From: Ancylomarina sp. 16SWW S1-10-2
Lineage (GTDB): Bacteria; Bacteroidota; Bacteroidia; Bacteroidales; Marinifilaceae
Reading direction: 5' to 3'
Length of the DNA: 41,674 bases
Assembly (NCBI RefSeq): GCF_009669305.1
Contig: NZ_SADB01000028.1
Location: forward strand, 1-41,674
Below the pieces are notes generated by a model. That model made no database searches. It worked only from the letters and a program-made list of their open reading frames with translations, and had not been told where the DNA came from. This document shows, piece by piece, positions 1 through 8,218 of this stretch. How positions within the stretch are numbered: position 1 is the stretch's first letter; the number at the start of each line of letters is the position of its first letter. Position numbers and translations under genes: made by a program.

Positions 1-108
1 CAAATAAAGATAAACATGAAGCTTACTATGATCGGTTTCTATTTTTGTGATAACCCATTGGTCGCCAAAATCTAAAACCAAATTGAAAAAATCTTTGGTG
101 AAATTCAT
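1..108 (-). CDS. Transposase N-terminus, ISL3-like, runs off the left edge
   Basis: An ATG at 108 opens a frame of 36 codons that is still open at base 1. It begins MNFTKDFFNLVLDFGDQW and continues with a V-I-T-K-I-E and L-H-V-Y-L-Y-L strand pattern. This resembles the N-terminus of ISL3-family transposases, where a Trp-Val-(X)-Ile/Val strand precedes the zinc-finger region. The frame differs from the lgt frame that it overlaps. The start lies about 40 bases inside the point where lgt stops resembling its family, as expected for an IS end followed by its transposase. Only the N-terminus is visible, so the IS family call is tentative. Confidence 0.55.
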   Translation of the reverse strand, partial: MNFTKDFFNLVLDFGDQWVITKIETDHSKLHVYLYL

Positions 109-148
109 ACACCAATTTACACATTTCCACTAAAAGGGTAGTAGAACC
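109..148 (-). mobile_element. Probable terminal end of an insertion sequence
   Basis: Read on the minus strand, this stretch starts GGTTCTACTACCCTTTTAG and runs to the transposase ATG. Lgt similarity ends exactly where it begins. It is therefore the likely IS end carrying the terminal inverted repeat and promoter. The other end and any target duplication lie outside the window, so the exact boundary is inferred. Confidence 0.45.
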
Positions 149-739
149 AAAAATGATTAGATAGGCTAGGGCTTCGTACAGTTGTGCTGGGTGGCGAGGA
201 ATCATATCGACTCTTTTAAATACAAAACCCCAAGGCTTTGTTGTTGGCATGCCTATTATTTCCGAATTCATGAGGTTAGCAAGTCGGATAAAACAGCCGC
301 CCAAGGCCGCTACAACAGCAATAAGGTCGATCGTGTCTATAATTGAATGTTTTGTTTTACGTGCGTATAGAATTATTGCGAAAATTAAGCCTAATGCACC
401 ACCATGACTAGCAAGACCTCTATATCCGATAAATTTAAAGCCGCCTTCGGGAGGAAATTCAACGGGTAGAATAGCTTCAAGCGGGTGAGCTAAAAAATAG
501 GAGGGTTGGTAGAACAAACAATGTCCCAATCTGGCTCCAACAAAGATTCCAATTATGGCATATATCCATAGTTTATCAAGATCTTTTTGAGGTATATTTT
601 CCTTTTTAAAAATCCACCCTAGAATAAATGTGCATAGAAGTAAGCCTGTTACAAAAAGCAAACCGTAGTAGCGTATTGAAAAGCCGAATAAATTGACAAT
701 TTCAGGATCTATATCCCAGTTGATGAAGTTTAAAATCAT
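149..739 (-). pseudogene. lgt: Prolipoprotein diacylglyceryl transferase, 3' end lost to an IS
   Basis: Lgt moves diacylglycerol from phosphatidylglycerol to the lipobox cysteine of prolipoproteins in the inner membrane. The N-terminal ~197 residues are typical: several membrane segments, the signature around GLASHGGALG, the FIRLANLMNSEIIG motif with the family's conserved Arg and Asn, and RHPAQLYEA. After YLIIF the protein stops looking like Lgt. The frame continues into IS sequence and ends at base 26, giving a 237-residue chimera with a basic tail. The family is usually about 270-290 residues, so the last membrane helix and the conserved C-terminal Arg region are missing. Either a second lgt exists elsewhere, the chimera keeps some activity, or this is an assembly or population variant. 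Confidence 0.75.
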
Positions 740-809
740 AAGGTTTCAAAATGAATTTTGCATGAATTTATGAAAAATAAAATTCTCTATCAATAAACCT
801 CTAAATGAA

Positions 810-843
810 AAAAATCCTAACCAGAATATTCAAGCTAGGATTC
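810..843 (-). terminator. Intrinsic terminator after the small barrel gene
   Basis: A 9-pair stem with one G-U (AATCCTAGC / GTTAGGATT on the minus strand) is followed by a run of T on that strand. It lies just past the stop of the gene ending at 876. Confidence 0.7.
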
Positions 844-875
844 ATACAATGAATCTATAGAATTATATCTTCATT

Positions 876-1343
876 TCAGAAGACATATCTAACTGAAAGT
901 GCAAAACCATCGCCCCAAAGTCCTGTGTAGCCAATTAAGTTTAGTGCTGGTTTCCAATCCACACTTAAGTTAATTGGAATTTCGCTAATGTTATATTCTA
1001 AACCCACTATACCATCTAATCCTAAAACAGTGTAGTTTTTGTCATCATCACCCCAATGAGCATCATCACCATCCCAAAAACCAAGGTGTGCACCAAAGCC
1101 ATAATACCAATTAAAACCAGGTTCGTTGAATGCTTTAGCGTGAATCTCGTAAAGGCCTGTAAGGTTTAATCCCTGCCATCTGCTAGATATGATTCCTTCT
1201 AAGGCAACATCGTTCTTTATAAAGTGCTTAATCGTTAATCCATTTGCAGAACCAGCTCTAATTCCAATTGCTGTATCGTAATCTTGTGCTTGAGCTAATA
1301 AACCCATACTGAATAGACAAGCAATTAATAACAGTTTTTTCAT
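876..1343 (-). CDS. Small outer-membrane beta-barrel protein
   Basis: This 155-residue protein starts with a clear signal peptide (MKKLLLIACLFSMGLLAQAQ). The mature part alternates hydrophobic and polar residues in short strands rich in Gly, Tyr and Trp, and it ends ALSVRYVF. A terminal aromatic residue is the usual signal for insertion by the BAM machinery. An acidic GDDDAHWGDDDK-like loop lies near residues 90-105. It is most likely a small outer-membrane barrel of the type common in Bacteroidota. No specific ligand or function can be read from the sequence. It stands alone, with its own terminator. Confidence 0.7.
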   Translation of the reverse strand: MKKLLLIACLFSMGLLAQAQDYDTAIGIRAGSANGLTIKHFIKNDVALEGIISSRWQGLNLTGLYEIHAKAFNEPGFNWYYGFGAHLGFWDGDDAHWGDDDKNYTVLGLDGIVGLEYNISEIPINLSVDWKPALNLIGYTGLWGDGFALSVRYVF

Positions 1344-1472
1344 AATTTTCAGTTAATATATGTTGTGATTTAATAATTCTAAAATTACTTAAAATAAACC
1401 TCAATACATAAACTATTTGATGATTGAAATATTGTATGAATTCTTTAAAAAGTTTACAAATCTATAAAATGA

Positions 1473-1507
1473 AAAGATCCCAACATAATAAGTAAGTTGG
1501 GATCTTT
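1473..1507 (-). terminator. Intrinsic terminator after the coiled-coil gene
   Basis: Arms AAAGATCCCAAC and GTTGGGATCTTT form a perfect 12-pair stem with an 11-base loop, just beyond the gene ending at 1531. Confidence 0.7.
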
Positions 1508-1530
1508 AAGAAATTTTTTAATCTCTATTT

Positions 1531-2061
1531 TTAAAATTGTTCAGCCATTTTTACTTTTTCGACAAGAGCTTTTACTTTTGCCTCAGCCTTTTCAATTTTA
1601 GATTTCTTTTCTAAGTATTGATCTTCGTTTATAGTACCTTCTTTTTTACTTTTTTCAAGTTTTTCTTTTACTTCCTTAAGTTTTGCTTCGGCATTTGTTA
1701 TTTTGTCATTTTTACCTTTAAGCGTCTCGTTAAGTTCTTTTAATTTTTCCTCTTTTTTAAGTTTCGCTTTGCCAGTCATTTCTTGACTAAATTCTTTGCC
1801 TTTTATGACTTTATCTTTACCATAAGCATTGCCTTTTTCTTCTATATCACTCTTAACATCTTCTTTTTTCTTGTTTAATTTAGCTTCTTTTTTCTTTAGC
1901 TCGTCTTTTTTGGCTTCACCTTTTTTTATAAGCGTGTCTTTTTTAGCTTTATAAAGTTTTTCAACTTGAGCTTTCCCATTTGTTTGTAGTTCCTTTTGAG
2001 CCTGAACATTGTATGTTGTTAATAGGCAAAAGGATACTAGTATAATAAAATATTTTTTCAT
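1531..2061 (-). CDS. Exported Lys/Glu-rich coiled-coil protein
   Basis: This 176-residue protein has an N-terminal signal peptide ending VQAQ near residue 22. The mature part is almost all Lys, Glu, Ala, Leu, Asn and Asp, with heptad-like spacing (KKKEAKLNKKKEDVKSDIEE, and later KLKEVKEKLEKSKKEG). It should form a long charged periplasmic coiled coil. No enzymatic motif is visible. It lies 17 bases downstream of the small lipoprotein gene at 2079-2294 on the same strand, so the two are probably co-transcribed and may work together at the envelope. A stress-type or structural role is only a guess. Confidence 0.6.
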   Translation of the reverse strand: MKKYFIILVSFCLLTTYNVQAQKELQTNGKAQVEKLYKAKKDTLIKKGEAKKDELKKKEAKLNKKKEDVKSDIEEKGNAYGKDKVIKGKEFSQEMTGKAKLKKEEKLKELNETLKGKNDKITNAEAKLKEVKEKLEKSKKEGTINEDQYLEKKSKIEKAEAKVKALVEKVKMAEQF

Positions 2062-2078
2062 TTTAGTTTATTTAGTAT

Positions 2079-2294
2079 TTATAACTCGTCTAATGCTTTG
2101 TCAACTTCTTCAGCTGCTTTCTCAACTTCAACTTTAGCGTTCTCTATTTTATTGGTTAGAGAATCAGCTTTACTAACTTCCATTTCTTGATTTTCAACTT
2201 TGGGAGCATCAGTTGTTTCCTTCTTTGTTTTGCTTTCAGTACAGCTTACTAAAAACATGGCTGAAACAGCTAAAATCAAAATAATTTTTTTCAT
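2079..2294 (-). CDS. Small lipoprotein with charged helix
   Basis: This 71-residue protein has a lipoprotein signal peptide (MKKIILILAVSAMFLVSC) with the lipobox Cys at residue 18. The mature part is a single charged helix (KIENAKVEVEKAAEEVDKAL) that could form a coiled coil. It is the first gene of a two-gene unit with the Lys/Glu-rich protein at 1531-2061. Its similarity in composition to that neighbour suggests that the two helices may pair, but that is inference. Lipidation of such proteins depends on Lgt, whose local gene is interrupted. Confidence 0.6.
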   Translation of the reverse strand: MKKIILILAVSAMFLVSCTESKTKKETTDAPKVENQEMEVSKADSLTNKIENAKVEVEKAAEEVDKALDEL

Positions 2295-2389
2295 AATAAA
2301 ATGTGTTTTGTACTTATTTACAATAGGTTATTACCTTAAAGGTACGAAAAAATGTTAATTCTAGCTCTAAAAACTTATGTATAAAAGAA

Positions 2390-2420
2390 AATCCCTATTT
2401 ACTTTTTGCAAATAGGGATT
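2390..2420 (-). terminator. Intrinsic terminator after carboxyethylornithine synthase
   Basis: The arms AATCCCTATTT and AAATAGGGATT pair perfectly over 11 bases around a 9-base loop. A T-rich stretch follows on the minus strand. Confidence 0.75.
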
Positions 2421-2448
2421 AGTATATTTTAAATAGGTAAGCTAAAAT

Positions 2449-3669
2449 TTAATTTTGTGATAAGTTTGGATAGCTTTCATTTTTTTGTTGGAAGCTTACC
2501 ATTTTGGGGTTTTTAATTATTCCACGATTTATTACAAGATGTGGATAGTTTTTATTTCTGTGTTGGAAGGACAATATTTTTGAATTCTGAATGATGCCTT
2601 GTTTTATTTCAATTGCCCTTGAAATTGGGGCATTTTTTGCCCAAGTCTTTGGTCCTCCGATAACGATAGGTAGAAAAGGGAGTATAGCTTCTGAAATTTC
2701 CCATGATGCAGATTGCCAATAATAACTAGGACTGTGATCGACAGAATAGTAGAATTTACCTTCAGACTCTATTATTGGATGCTTAAAAGTTGTAGGTTTT
2801 GCACACCAAAAGCCCATACCTTCGTCGCAGCTGATATCGATAATTAAGGCTCCTTTTTTTAATTTAGCTTCATCTTTTTTAAGAACAAACGTGATGGGAT
2901 GTTCCGTATTTTGAAGAATACCATTAACAATAATATCCACATCAACCAAAACTTCAGAAAAAGGAAGTGTCGTTCCGTCTGATTCAACAGAACACAATTC
3001 ACCTGAAGCGTTATTCTTCATTTGTTTGAATGTAATTCCAGGTAATTGATTGCTTACATCAGTTGATACTCTATTGGTATAAATAGTTATGTCTTGAATA
3101 CCCTGCCCTTGTAAGGCATATATAGCACCTCGGCTAACTGAACCAAAGCTTAGTACAACTGCCTTTCTTGATTTACCATAGTGGCCTGCAACTCCAATAA
3201 GACTTAATGCGTGGTTGACACCTGCATAGCCTGCCATTTCGTTATTTTTATAGAAAATATGCATATTTTTGTCACCTGAATTGGTCCAAGTAAACATTTC
3301 TTCCCAAGCTATAATAGTTAATTTTCGATCGATTGATATTTGAGTAATTTCTTTTTGTTGCACACAGTGTGTCCAAGCCCATACAATAGTACCTTCTCGT
3401 ATTTGAGCTAAATCGGACACCAATGGTTTAGGTATAAGTACACAATCAAAACTGTTCAGAATCTCTTTTCTTGGAGCAACTCTTCCTGACGTGAGTTGAG
3501 CAATTGTTTGATCATTTACACCAAATTTTAAGCCATAACTTTCTTCAAAAGTCATTTGTTTACGTAGTATCGAAGGAATACGTTCGATATGTTTTGGATG
3601 AATTGCAACTCGTTCTTCGTTTTCTTTTAGGGAGCTACCGACGATGCCGACAGTTAAAAGTTCTGACAT
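2449..3669 (-). CDS. N5-(carboxyethyl)ornithine synthase-like dehydrogenase
   Basis: This enzyme family is related to alanine dehydrogenase. It reductively joins pyruvate to the side-chain amine of ornithine (or lysine) using NADPH. The match is to the family motifs in order: KENEERVAIHPKHI at the start, WTHCVQQKEIT, IIAWEEMF, FYKNNEMAGYAGVNHAL, a nucleotide-binding VVLSFGSVSRGA, ALIIDISCDEGMG and YYSVDHSPSYYW. It has 406 residues, longer than the roughly 310-residue lactococcal enzyme. Part of the excess is a tandem copy of the C-terminal tail: residues 354-378 (EIKQGIIQNSKILSFQ...) recur as 379-403 (VINRGIIKNPKMVSFQ...). It stands alone between terminators. The physiological substrate here is uncertain. 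Confidence 0.75.
   Translation of the reverse strand: MSELLTVGIVGSSLKENEERVAIHPKHIERIPSILRKQMTFEESYGLKFGVNDQTIAQLTSGRVAPRKEILNSFDCVLIPKPLVSDLAQIREGTIVWAWTHCVQQKEITQISIDRKLTIIAWEEMFTWTNSGDKNMHIFYKNNEMAGYAGVNHALSLIGVAGHYGKSRKAVVLSFGSVSRGAIYALQGQGIQDITIYTNRVSTDVSNQLPGITFKQMKNNASGELCSVESDGTTLPFSEVLVDVDIIVNGILQNTEHPITFVLKKDEAKLKKGALIIDISCDEGMGFWCAKPTTFKHPIIESEGKFYYSVDHSPSYYWQSASWEISEAILPFLPIVIGGPKTWAKNAPISRAIEIKQGIIQNSKILSFQHRNKNYPHLVINRGIIKNPKMVSFQQKNESYPNLSQN
2461..2610 (-). repeat. In-frame tandem duplication of the 3' end (2 x 75 bases)
   Basis: Two 75-base units encode similar 25-residue segments, each with the pattern GII-x-N-x-K-(I/M)-(L/V)-SFQ...NYP/SYP-(H/N)-L. The copies have diverged at the DNA level, so the duplication is not recent. 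Confidence 0.7.
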
Positions 3670-3993
3670 ATTGTGTTTTTTGATTACAGATATAAAAATC
3701 TAAATCTGTTTCATATGGTATCTAAACCACACACTTTCGTACATTATCATGACATATATGCATTGTGCATAAAATAAAGAGAAGGGGGGAATTACTATTA
3801 AAATCTGCTTTATCTGTCTTTGTGAGGTTGAATCTGAATGTAGAATCACGAAGGTAAGTAAATTATTCTATTTTAAATAGTTATACTTGTTTTATATTTT
3901 TTATTGTAAAATAATTATAATTAGTTTTTGTTTTATATTGATAATAAGTCTATTTTTTTATTATTGAACAAAACACATTGGAATTTCATGAAA
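3670..3993. other. Intergenic, no gene seen
   Basis: Very AT-rich sequence between the carboxyethylornithine synthase start and the terminator of the S9 peptidase. It must hold the synthase promoter. I see no open frame with coding character and no RNA fold that I can name. Confidence 0.5.
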
Positions 3994-4024
3994 AATCCCG
4001 ATTTACTTTGAGTAAATCGGGATT
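3994..4024 (-). terminator. Strong intrinsic terminator after the S9 peptidase
   Basis: AATCCCGATTTACT and AGTAAATCGGGATT pair perfectly over 14 bases with a 3-base loop, followed on the minus strand by TTTTT. Confidence 0.85.
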
Positions 4025-4048
4025 AGAATTTTCCTTGAAATGATGTTA

Positions 4049-6559
4049 TTATTTACGAGGTTTATCTTTTTGCATTTCTACATAATCGGCTGAGGATCTG
4101 AAATCGTCCAGCAAATATTTACAGAAATACTCACCACGTACCCAAAAAGAATATTCGCTCATATTTCCGAAGCCATGACGCTGGCCAGGATACATAAAGA
4201 AGTCGAATCGCTTGTTAGCTTTAATTAGGGCATTAGCCATTCTAATACTGTTACCAGGATGTACATTATTATCTATATCACCAGTTACAATCATTAGCTT
4301 TCCTTTTAGGTTTTTAGCTAAGCTAGGGTTCGTATCAATTTTATATTGGAATGTTGTGTCTCCTTTTTCACTTACAACTTCTTTTACACCATGGTGCGTT
4401 TCGCTCCACCAACGGTTATAAATATTGTTATCGTGGTTTCCTGCTGCTGATACAGCTACTTTAAAGAAGTCAGGATAAACCAACATAGCTGCTGTAGACA
4501 TAAATCCACCACCAGAGTGACCGAAAATACCTACTTTGTTTATGTCGATAAAGCTATATCTGTCAGCCAATTGCTCGATTCCTACTTTTTTGTCTTCCAA
4601 ACCATAATCTCTAAGGTTACCATAACCGTAGTTGTGATACCATTTTGAACGAGCTGGGTGACCACCTCTGTTACCTATTGTAACAACAATGAATCCTAGT
4701 TGAGCCATTCGGTCAGCTCTATCCATACGAGTAGAAAAACTCTTGTAAACAGCCTCGGTTTGAGGTCCTGGATAAACGTAAGTCAAAATTGGATACTTCT
4801 TATTCGGATCAAAATCGAATGGCTTATACATCACGCCATAGATATCTGTAATACCGTCGCCAGCTTTAACCTTAAATGTTTCAGGAAATTTATAACCCGT
4901 TTCGAATAAACGAGTCAAATCCATTTCTTCAAGTTTCATCAACTTAATTCCTCTAGAATTGTATAGTTCCGATACGGGAGCCGAATCAACTCTTGAAGAA
5001 TTATTTATGAAATAATGAGTTTGATCATTCATGTTAACCTTGTGATCAAAATCACCTTTATTAAGAAGTTTTAAACCTGTTCCATCAAAGTTTACACGGT
5101 AAAGGTGTGAGTAATAAGGATCTTCACCTTTTTCACGAGCATTAGCAGTGAAATAAAGTACTCTATTCTTTTCATCAACGCCTTGTATTTTATCACAATG
5201 CCAAGCTCCTGATGTGATTTGATTCTTCAGTTTTCCAGCTTTGTCGTAAAGATAGAAATGTGCCCAACCATCACGTTCAGACCAATGAATCATCTCATTC
5301 CCATTATTGACCAATGCAAATGGAGCTTCTCCTTCTATATAAGTGTTTAATCGTTCTTCGATAAGGATATTTACTTCACCAGTTGTGGTGTTTGCTGTAC
5401 AAATATCTACACGTTTTAAATCTCGGCTAGAGCGTTTGAAATATAGCAAGTTGCTGCCTTCATTTATCCATTTCGAAAATTTCACATCATCAGCTGCGTT
5501 ACGTTTTTTTCTAGGAGCTCTCAAAATTGAAATAGTCTGGTCTTTAAACGCATTGGCTTTAACTTTTACGGGTTCTTTGGTTTCCCAATCAAAAACGATA
5601 AGTTCTGTTTGTGCAATTTCTTTGTCGCCAGGCATTGCGTATTTATAACTTTCAAGAGTTGGACGTCCTTCAGCTACTGAGTTAATTACCCATAAGTCTT
5701 TCACTTCACGTTCGTCTTCACGAGTTAAAGCAAATTTCTTTGAGTCAGATGAGAAACATACATAAGCTTCTTTTCTATCATCAATTTCTTTCTTTTTTTC
5801 TCTGTTGGTTTTACCGTATGAATTATCACCATAGCAATAATGCTCAACACCGTCTTTTGTTAGTTGATGTTCAACAATGGTCGAATCCTTTTCATTTTTC
5901 TGTACTTTCTCGTAATTCTCAGCATCCATCCACCATAGGTTATACTGTTTTGCAAAAATTACATATTCTTGGTTAGGAGCAACCGATGCCCATTTTTTTT
6001 GTTCCAATTGTTTTTCGAAGTCATCAAGAAGATTCAGCGTTTTTGAAGCTAATGTGTATTCAAAATGCCATACTTTGTCTACCATTTTCTTTTTAGCGTC
6101 CTTTTCCTTTTCATCATCTTTCTTTTCTTCCTGACTGTCGCCATCTTCATCCTTTTCTTCTTCCTCTACAAGTTTACTTTTTACTTGAAACTGAAGTGTT
6201 TTTTCTTTATTGATGAATTTAAGTTTGCTGATGTACATGTGTTGTGCATCAAAAGGATCGCCAGTAAGACGACTCATATCTGAAGCCATTTTTACAGCAT
6301 CGAATAATTTACTTTTTGTATTCTTTACAGGATCTACAAGGTAGTAGAAGGTGCCTTCTGAATTGCGGTAAGTGTACCAGAATTTTTCGCCACTTTTTAA
6401 CCAGTTTGGTCGAACTTCTGATGAGAATACGATATTTTTTAATCGGTTTGGCGAAAATTTAGCCGCCAACTCGAAATTTGCCTTTGTTACAGGTGTTTCT
6501 TGTGCAAAGACACCAAATCCTATCATGATTAATAGGAGTGTGAATAGGTTTTTTTTCAT
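4049..6559 (-). CDS. S9 family serine peptidase (DPP IV-like)
   Basis: This exported prolyl-oligopeptidase-family enzyme probably removes dipeptides or tripeptides from the N-termini of peptides in the periplasm. It has 836 residues. A signal peptide (MKKNLFTLLLIMIGFGVFAQ) is followed by a beta-propeller-type region to about residue 570 and then an alpha/beta-hydrolase domain with YVYPGPQ. The nucleophile motif is FGHSGGGFMS (Ser near residue 682). The acid lies in VTGDIDNNVHPGNS (Asp near 762) and the His in PGQRHGFGNMS (near 795). An unusual insert near residues 130-158 is almost pure Glu, Asp and Lys. That insert sits in the propeller region and could be a charged surface loop. The gene is monocistronic, with a strong terminator. 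Exact cleavage preference cannot be read. Confidence 0.85.
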   Translation of the reverse strand: MKKNLFTLLLIMIGFGVFAQETPVTKANFELAAKFSPNRLKNIVFSSEVRPNWLKSGEKFWYTYRNSEGTFYYLVDPVKNTKSKLFDAVKMASDMSRLTGDPFDAQHMYISKLKFINKEKTLQFQVKSKLVEEEEKDEDGDSQEEKKDDEKEKDAKKKMVDKVWHFEYTLASKTLNLLDDFEKQLEQKKWASVAPNQEYVIFAKQYNLWWMDAENYEKVQKNEKDSTIVEHQLTKDGVEHYCYGDNSYGKTNREKKKEIDDRKEAYVCFSSDSKKFALTREDEREVKDLWVINSVAEGRPTLESYKYAMPGDKEIAQTELIVFDWETKEPVKVKANAFKDQTISILRAPRKKRNAADDVKFSKWINEGSNLLYFKRSSRDLKRVDICTANTTTGEVNILIEERLNTYIEGEAPFALVNNGNEMIHWSERDGWAHFYLYDKAGKLKNQITSGAWHCDKIQGVDEKNRVLYFTANAREKGEDPYYSHLYRVNFDGTGLKLLNKGDFDHKVNMNDQTHYFINNSSRVDSAPVSELYNSRGIKLMKLEEMDLTRLFETGYKFPETFKVKAGDGITDIYGVMYKPFDFDPNKKYPILTYVYPGPQTEAVYKSFSTRMDRADRMAQLGFIVVTIGNRGGHPARSKWYHNYGYGNLRDYGLEDKKVGIEQLADRYSFIDINKVGIFGHSGGGFMSTAAMLVYPDFFKVAVSAAGNHDNNIYNRWWSETHHGVKEVVSEKGDTTFQYKIDTNPSLAKNLKGKLMIVTGDIDNNVHPGNSIRMANALIKANKRFDFFMYPGQRHGFGNMSEYSFWVRGEYFCKYLLDDFRSSADYVEMQKDKPRK

Positions 6560-7040
6560 GTGTATGAAATTTGATTTTTAGTTGCCACATGGAAGTCGCC
6601 TGAATAGTCATTGTCTTTTGTTCAGAAAGAATTACTAACGGCTCGTTTCATGTTTATTGGTTTATTGAGTTGTCCAATCTCCCTTAAAGTGAGAGATTCT
6701 TATTTAAGACCTCTAAAATAAGCAACTCGTTGGCATAAGCATGAATAAAAATTCAATTTTCGATAAGAAATGGAATTGACGGGATGTAATTGAATAAAAA
6801 GGAATAGAACTGAGAGTTGATTTTTTAGGAACAACTAATTTGTAGCTATTTTCTAATTTTGATTTCTTTCGTACGGAACACTAAAGTGCTTTATAATAAA
6901 ATATCTCTGTGTTTGTATTGAAAGACTTTAATAAGGAGTTTGTCAAACAAATTATTGAATCCTTTTTTGAATATATATTGAGTCCTCAATTTTAGAACAG
7001 GACCTTAGCATTTTGGGAGTATGATCTGATTTTAAAGCAA
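6560..7040. other. Intergenic, no gene seen
   Basis: About 480 bases of AT-rich sequence with stops in every frame, between the S9 peptidase start and the OsmC terminator. Promoter elements for the peptidase must be here. I see no convincing RNA gene. Confidence 0.5.
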
Positions 7041-7075
7041 AAATGAAGCTTTAGAGATTATCTTAAGCTTCATTT
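7041..7075 (-). terminator. Intrinsic terminator after osmC-like gene
   Basis: AAATGAAGCTT and AAGCTTCATTT form an 11-pair stem with a 13-base loop. TT follows on the minus strand. Confidence 0.65.
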
Positions 7076-7100
7076 TTAAATCATATTTTCTTGTTACGAA

Positions 7101-7523
7101 TTACAAAATATTTTCTCCGTTAAGAAAGAGATTGTACTTGATTGTTACTGATTCTTGCAGTGTTATTGATACTGAGCAATATTTCTCGAAACTTAAAGCA
7201 GCAGCTTTAATTACTTTATCAGCAGGAATATCACCTTCCAAGGAGATGTTTAAATGTATAGATTTAAATGGTTTAGCACCTTCAGTAGCTTCAGTTTCAC
7301 CTTGAACATCTACCTTATATGAAGTGACAACCTGGCGTTGTTTCTTTAGAATATGAACAATGTCGATGGCAGAACAACCGCCTACACCCATAAGTAACAT
7401 TTCCATAGGACTTGTTCCTTGTACATTTTCAACTGTTGAATTATCCATTAATACCGGAACACCACTTGCTCCTTTAGCTTCCATTAGGAAATGGTCGTTT
7501 ATTATTTCAATATTTACTTTCAT
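7101..7523 (-). CDS. OsmC/Ohr family peroxiredoxin-like protein
   Basis: OsmC-family proteins reduce organic hydroperoxides with a pair of cysteines. The 140-residue protein has both: Cys50 in MGVGGCSAIDIVHIL and Cys116 in FEKYCSVSITL, with the usual TSPMEMLL lead-in. Its length is normal for the family. It is the last gene of a probable operon lysR - isochorismatase-like - osmC on the minus strand (99 bases after the hydrolase), ending in a terminator. The substrate is not known. A YhfA-like OsmC subgroup is possible, in which peroxidase activity is less certain. Confidence 0.85.
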   Translation of the reverse strand: MKVNIEIINDHFLMEAKGASGVPVLMDNSTVENVQGTSPMEMLLMGVGGCSAIDIVHILKKQRQVVTSYKVDVQGETEATEGAKPFKSIHLNISLEGDIPADKVIKAAALSFEKYCSVSITLQESVTIKYNLFLNGENIL

Positions 7524-7622
7524 CTTTTTATAATTTTATATTCTTGTCATGTGGGACTTGCCTATAATAACTCTTTTTTTTAGTGAGTTATTATATAGGT
7601 CCGTTTTATAGTTTCACGTATC

Positions 7623-8189
7623 TTAAATTGATTTAAGAAGTTGTGTAGTATTCATTATTGTGGCGAATTCATCCTTTAAATTACTCAGTGAAATTTGATG
7701 AATAATCTCAGAAGCGTACTTTTCTCCATGTAAACCAATACGATCAAAAGTCGCTGTAGCATCTTCTATTACAATCGTTTCGTAACCATAGTTGCCAGCC
7801 ATACGTGTTGTGGTTGATATGCAATGGTTTGTTGTTAATCCAATAATAACTAGGTGTGTAATGCCTTTATTGTCAAGCTGTTCTTTAAGATTTGTACCTA
7901 TGAAACCGCTATTTACATTTTTGATAATAACAGGTTCTCCATCTATCGGTTTAACCTGATCGCATATCTCGAAACCAGCGTGAGATTGATGTAGTAGAGA
8001 TTTTGGATCTTGTGAACTATGAATAATATGGTAGACAGGTAGGTTTAAACTACGCCACTTAGATAGTATTTGTGCAGCTTTCTCTTCCGTATCCTTATTA
8101 TTTCGATTACCACCCCAATAGGCTTCATCTTCAAAGCCTTTCTGAAGATCGATTAATAAAAGGGCAGGCTTGTTTTCTCTTAGTCTCAT
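7623..8189 (-). CDS. Isochorismatase-family cysteine hydrolase
   Basis: The 188-residue protein has the cysteine hydrolase triad of the isochorismatase superfamily: Asp14 (LLLIDLQKGF), Lys90 (EPVIIKNVNSGF) and Cys123 (GLTTNHCISTTTR, with the usual cis-peptide neighbourhood). Members hydrolyse amides such as nicotinamide, or isochorismate. The GLTTNHC-S-TTRMAGNYGY form is typical of unassigned YcaC/YecD-like hydrolases, so no substrate is claimed. It lies 29 bases downstream of the LysR gene and upstream of osmC on the same strand, suggesting joint control in a small detoxification or stress unit. Confidence 0.8.
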   Translation of the reverse strand: MRLRENKPALLLIDLQKGFEDEAYWGGNRNNKDTEEKAAQILSKWRSLNLPVYHIIHSSQDPKSLLHQSHAGFEICDQVKPIDGEPVIIKNVNSGFIGTNLKEQLDNKGITHLVIIGLTTNHCISTTTRMAGNYGYETIVIEDATATFDRIGLHGEKYASEIIHQISLSNLKDEFATIMNTTQLLKSI

Positions 8190-8218
8190 TATTGTGAATT
8201 TAGGAATTTAAATTTAAA

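Noticed and set aside
6065-6283. Plus-strand 72-codon frame with many Phe, Leu and Ile
   Set aside because: It is the antisense of the Glu/Asp/Lys-rich insert in the S9 peptidase, not a membrane protein.
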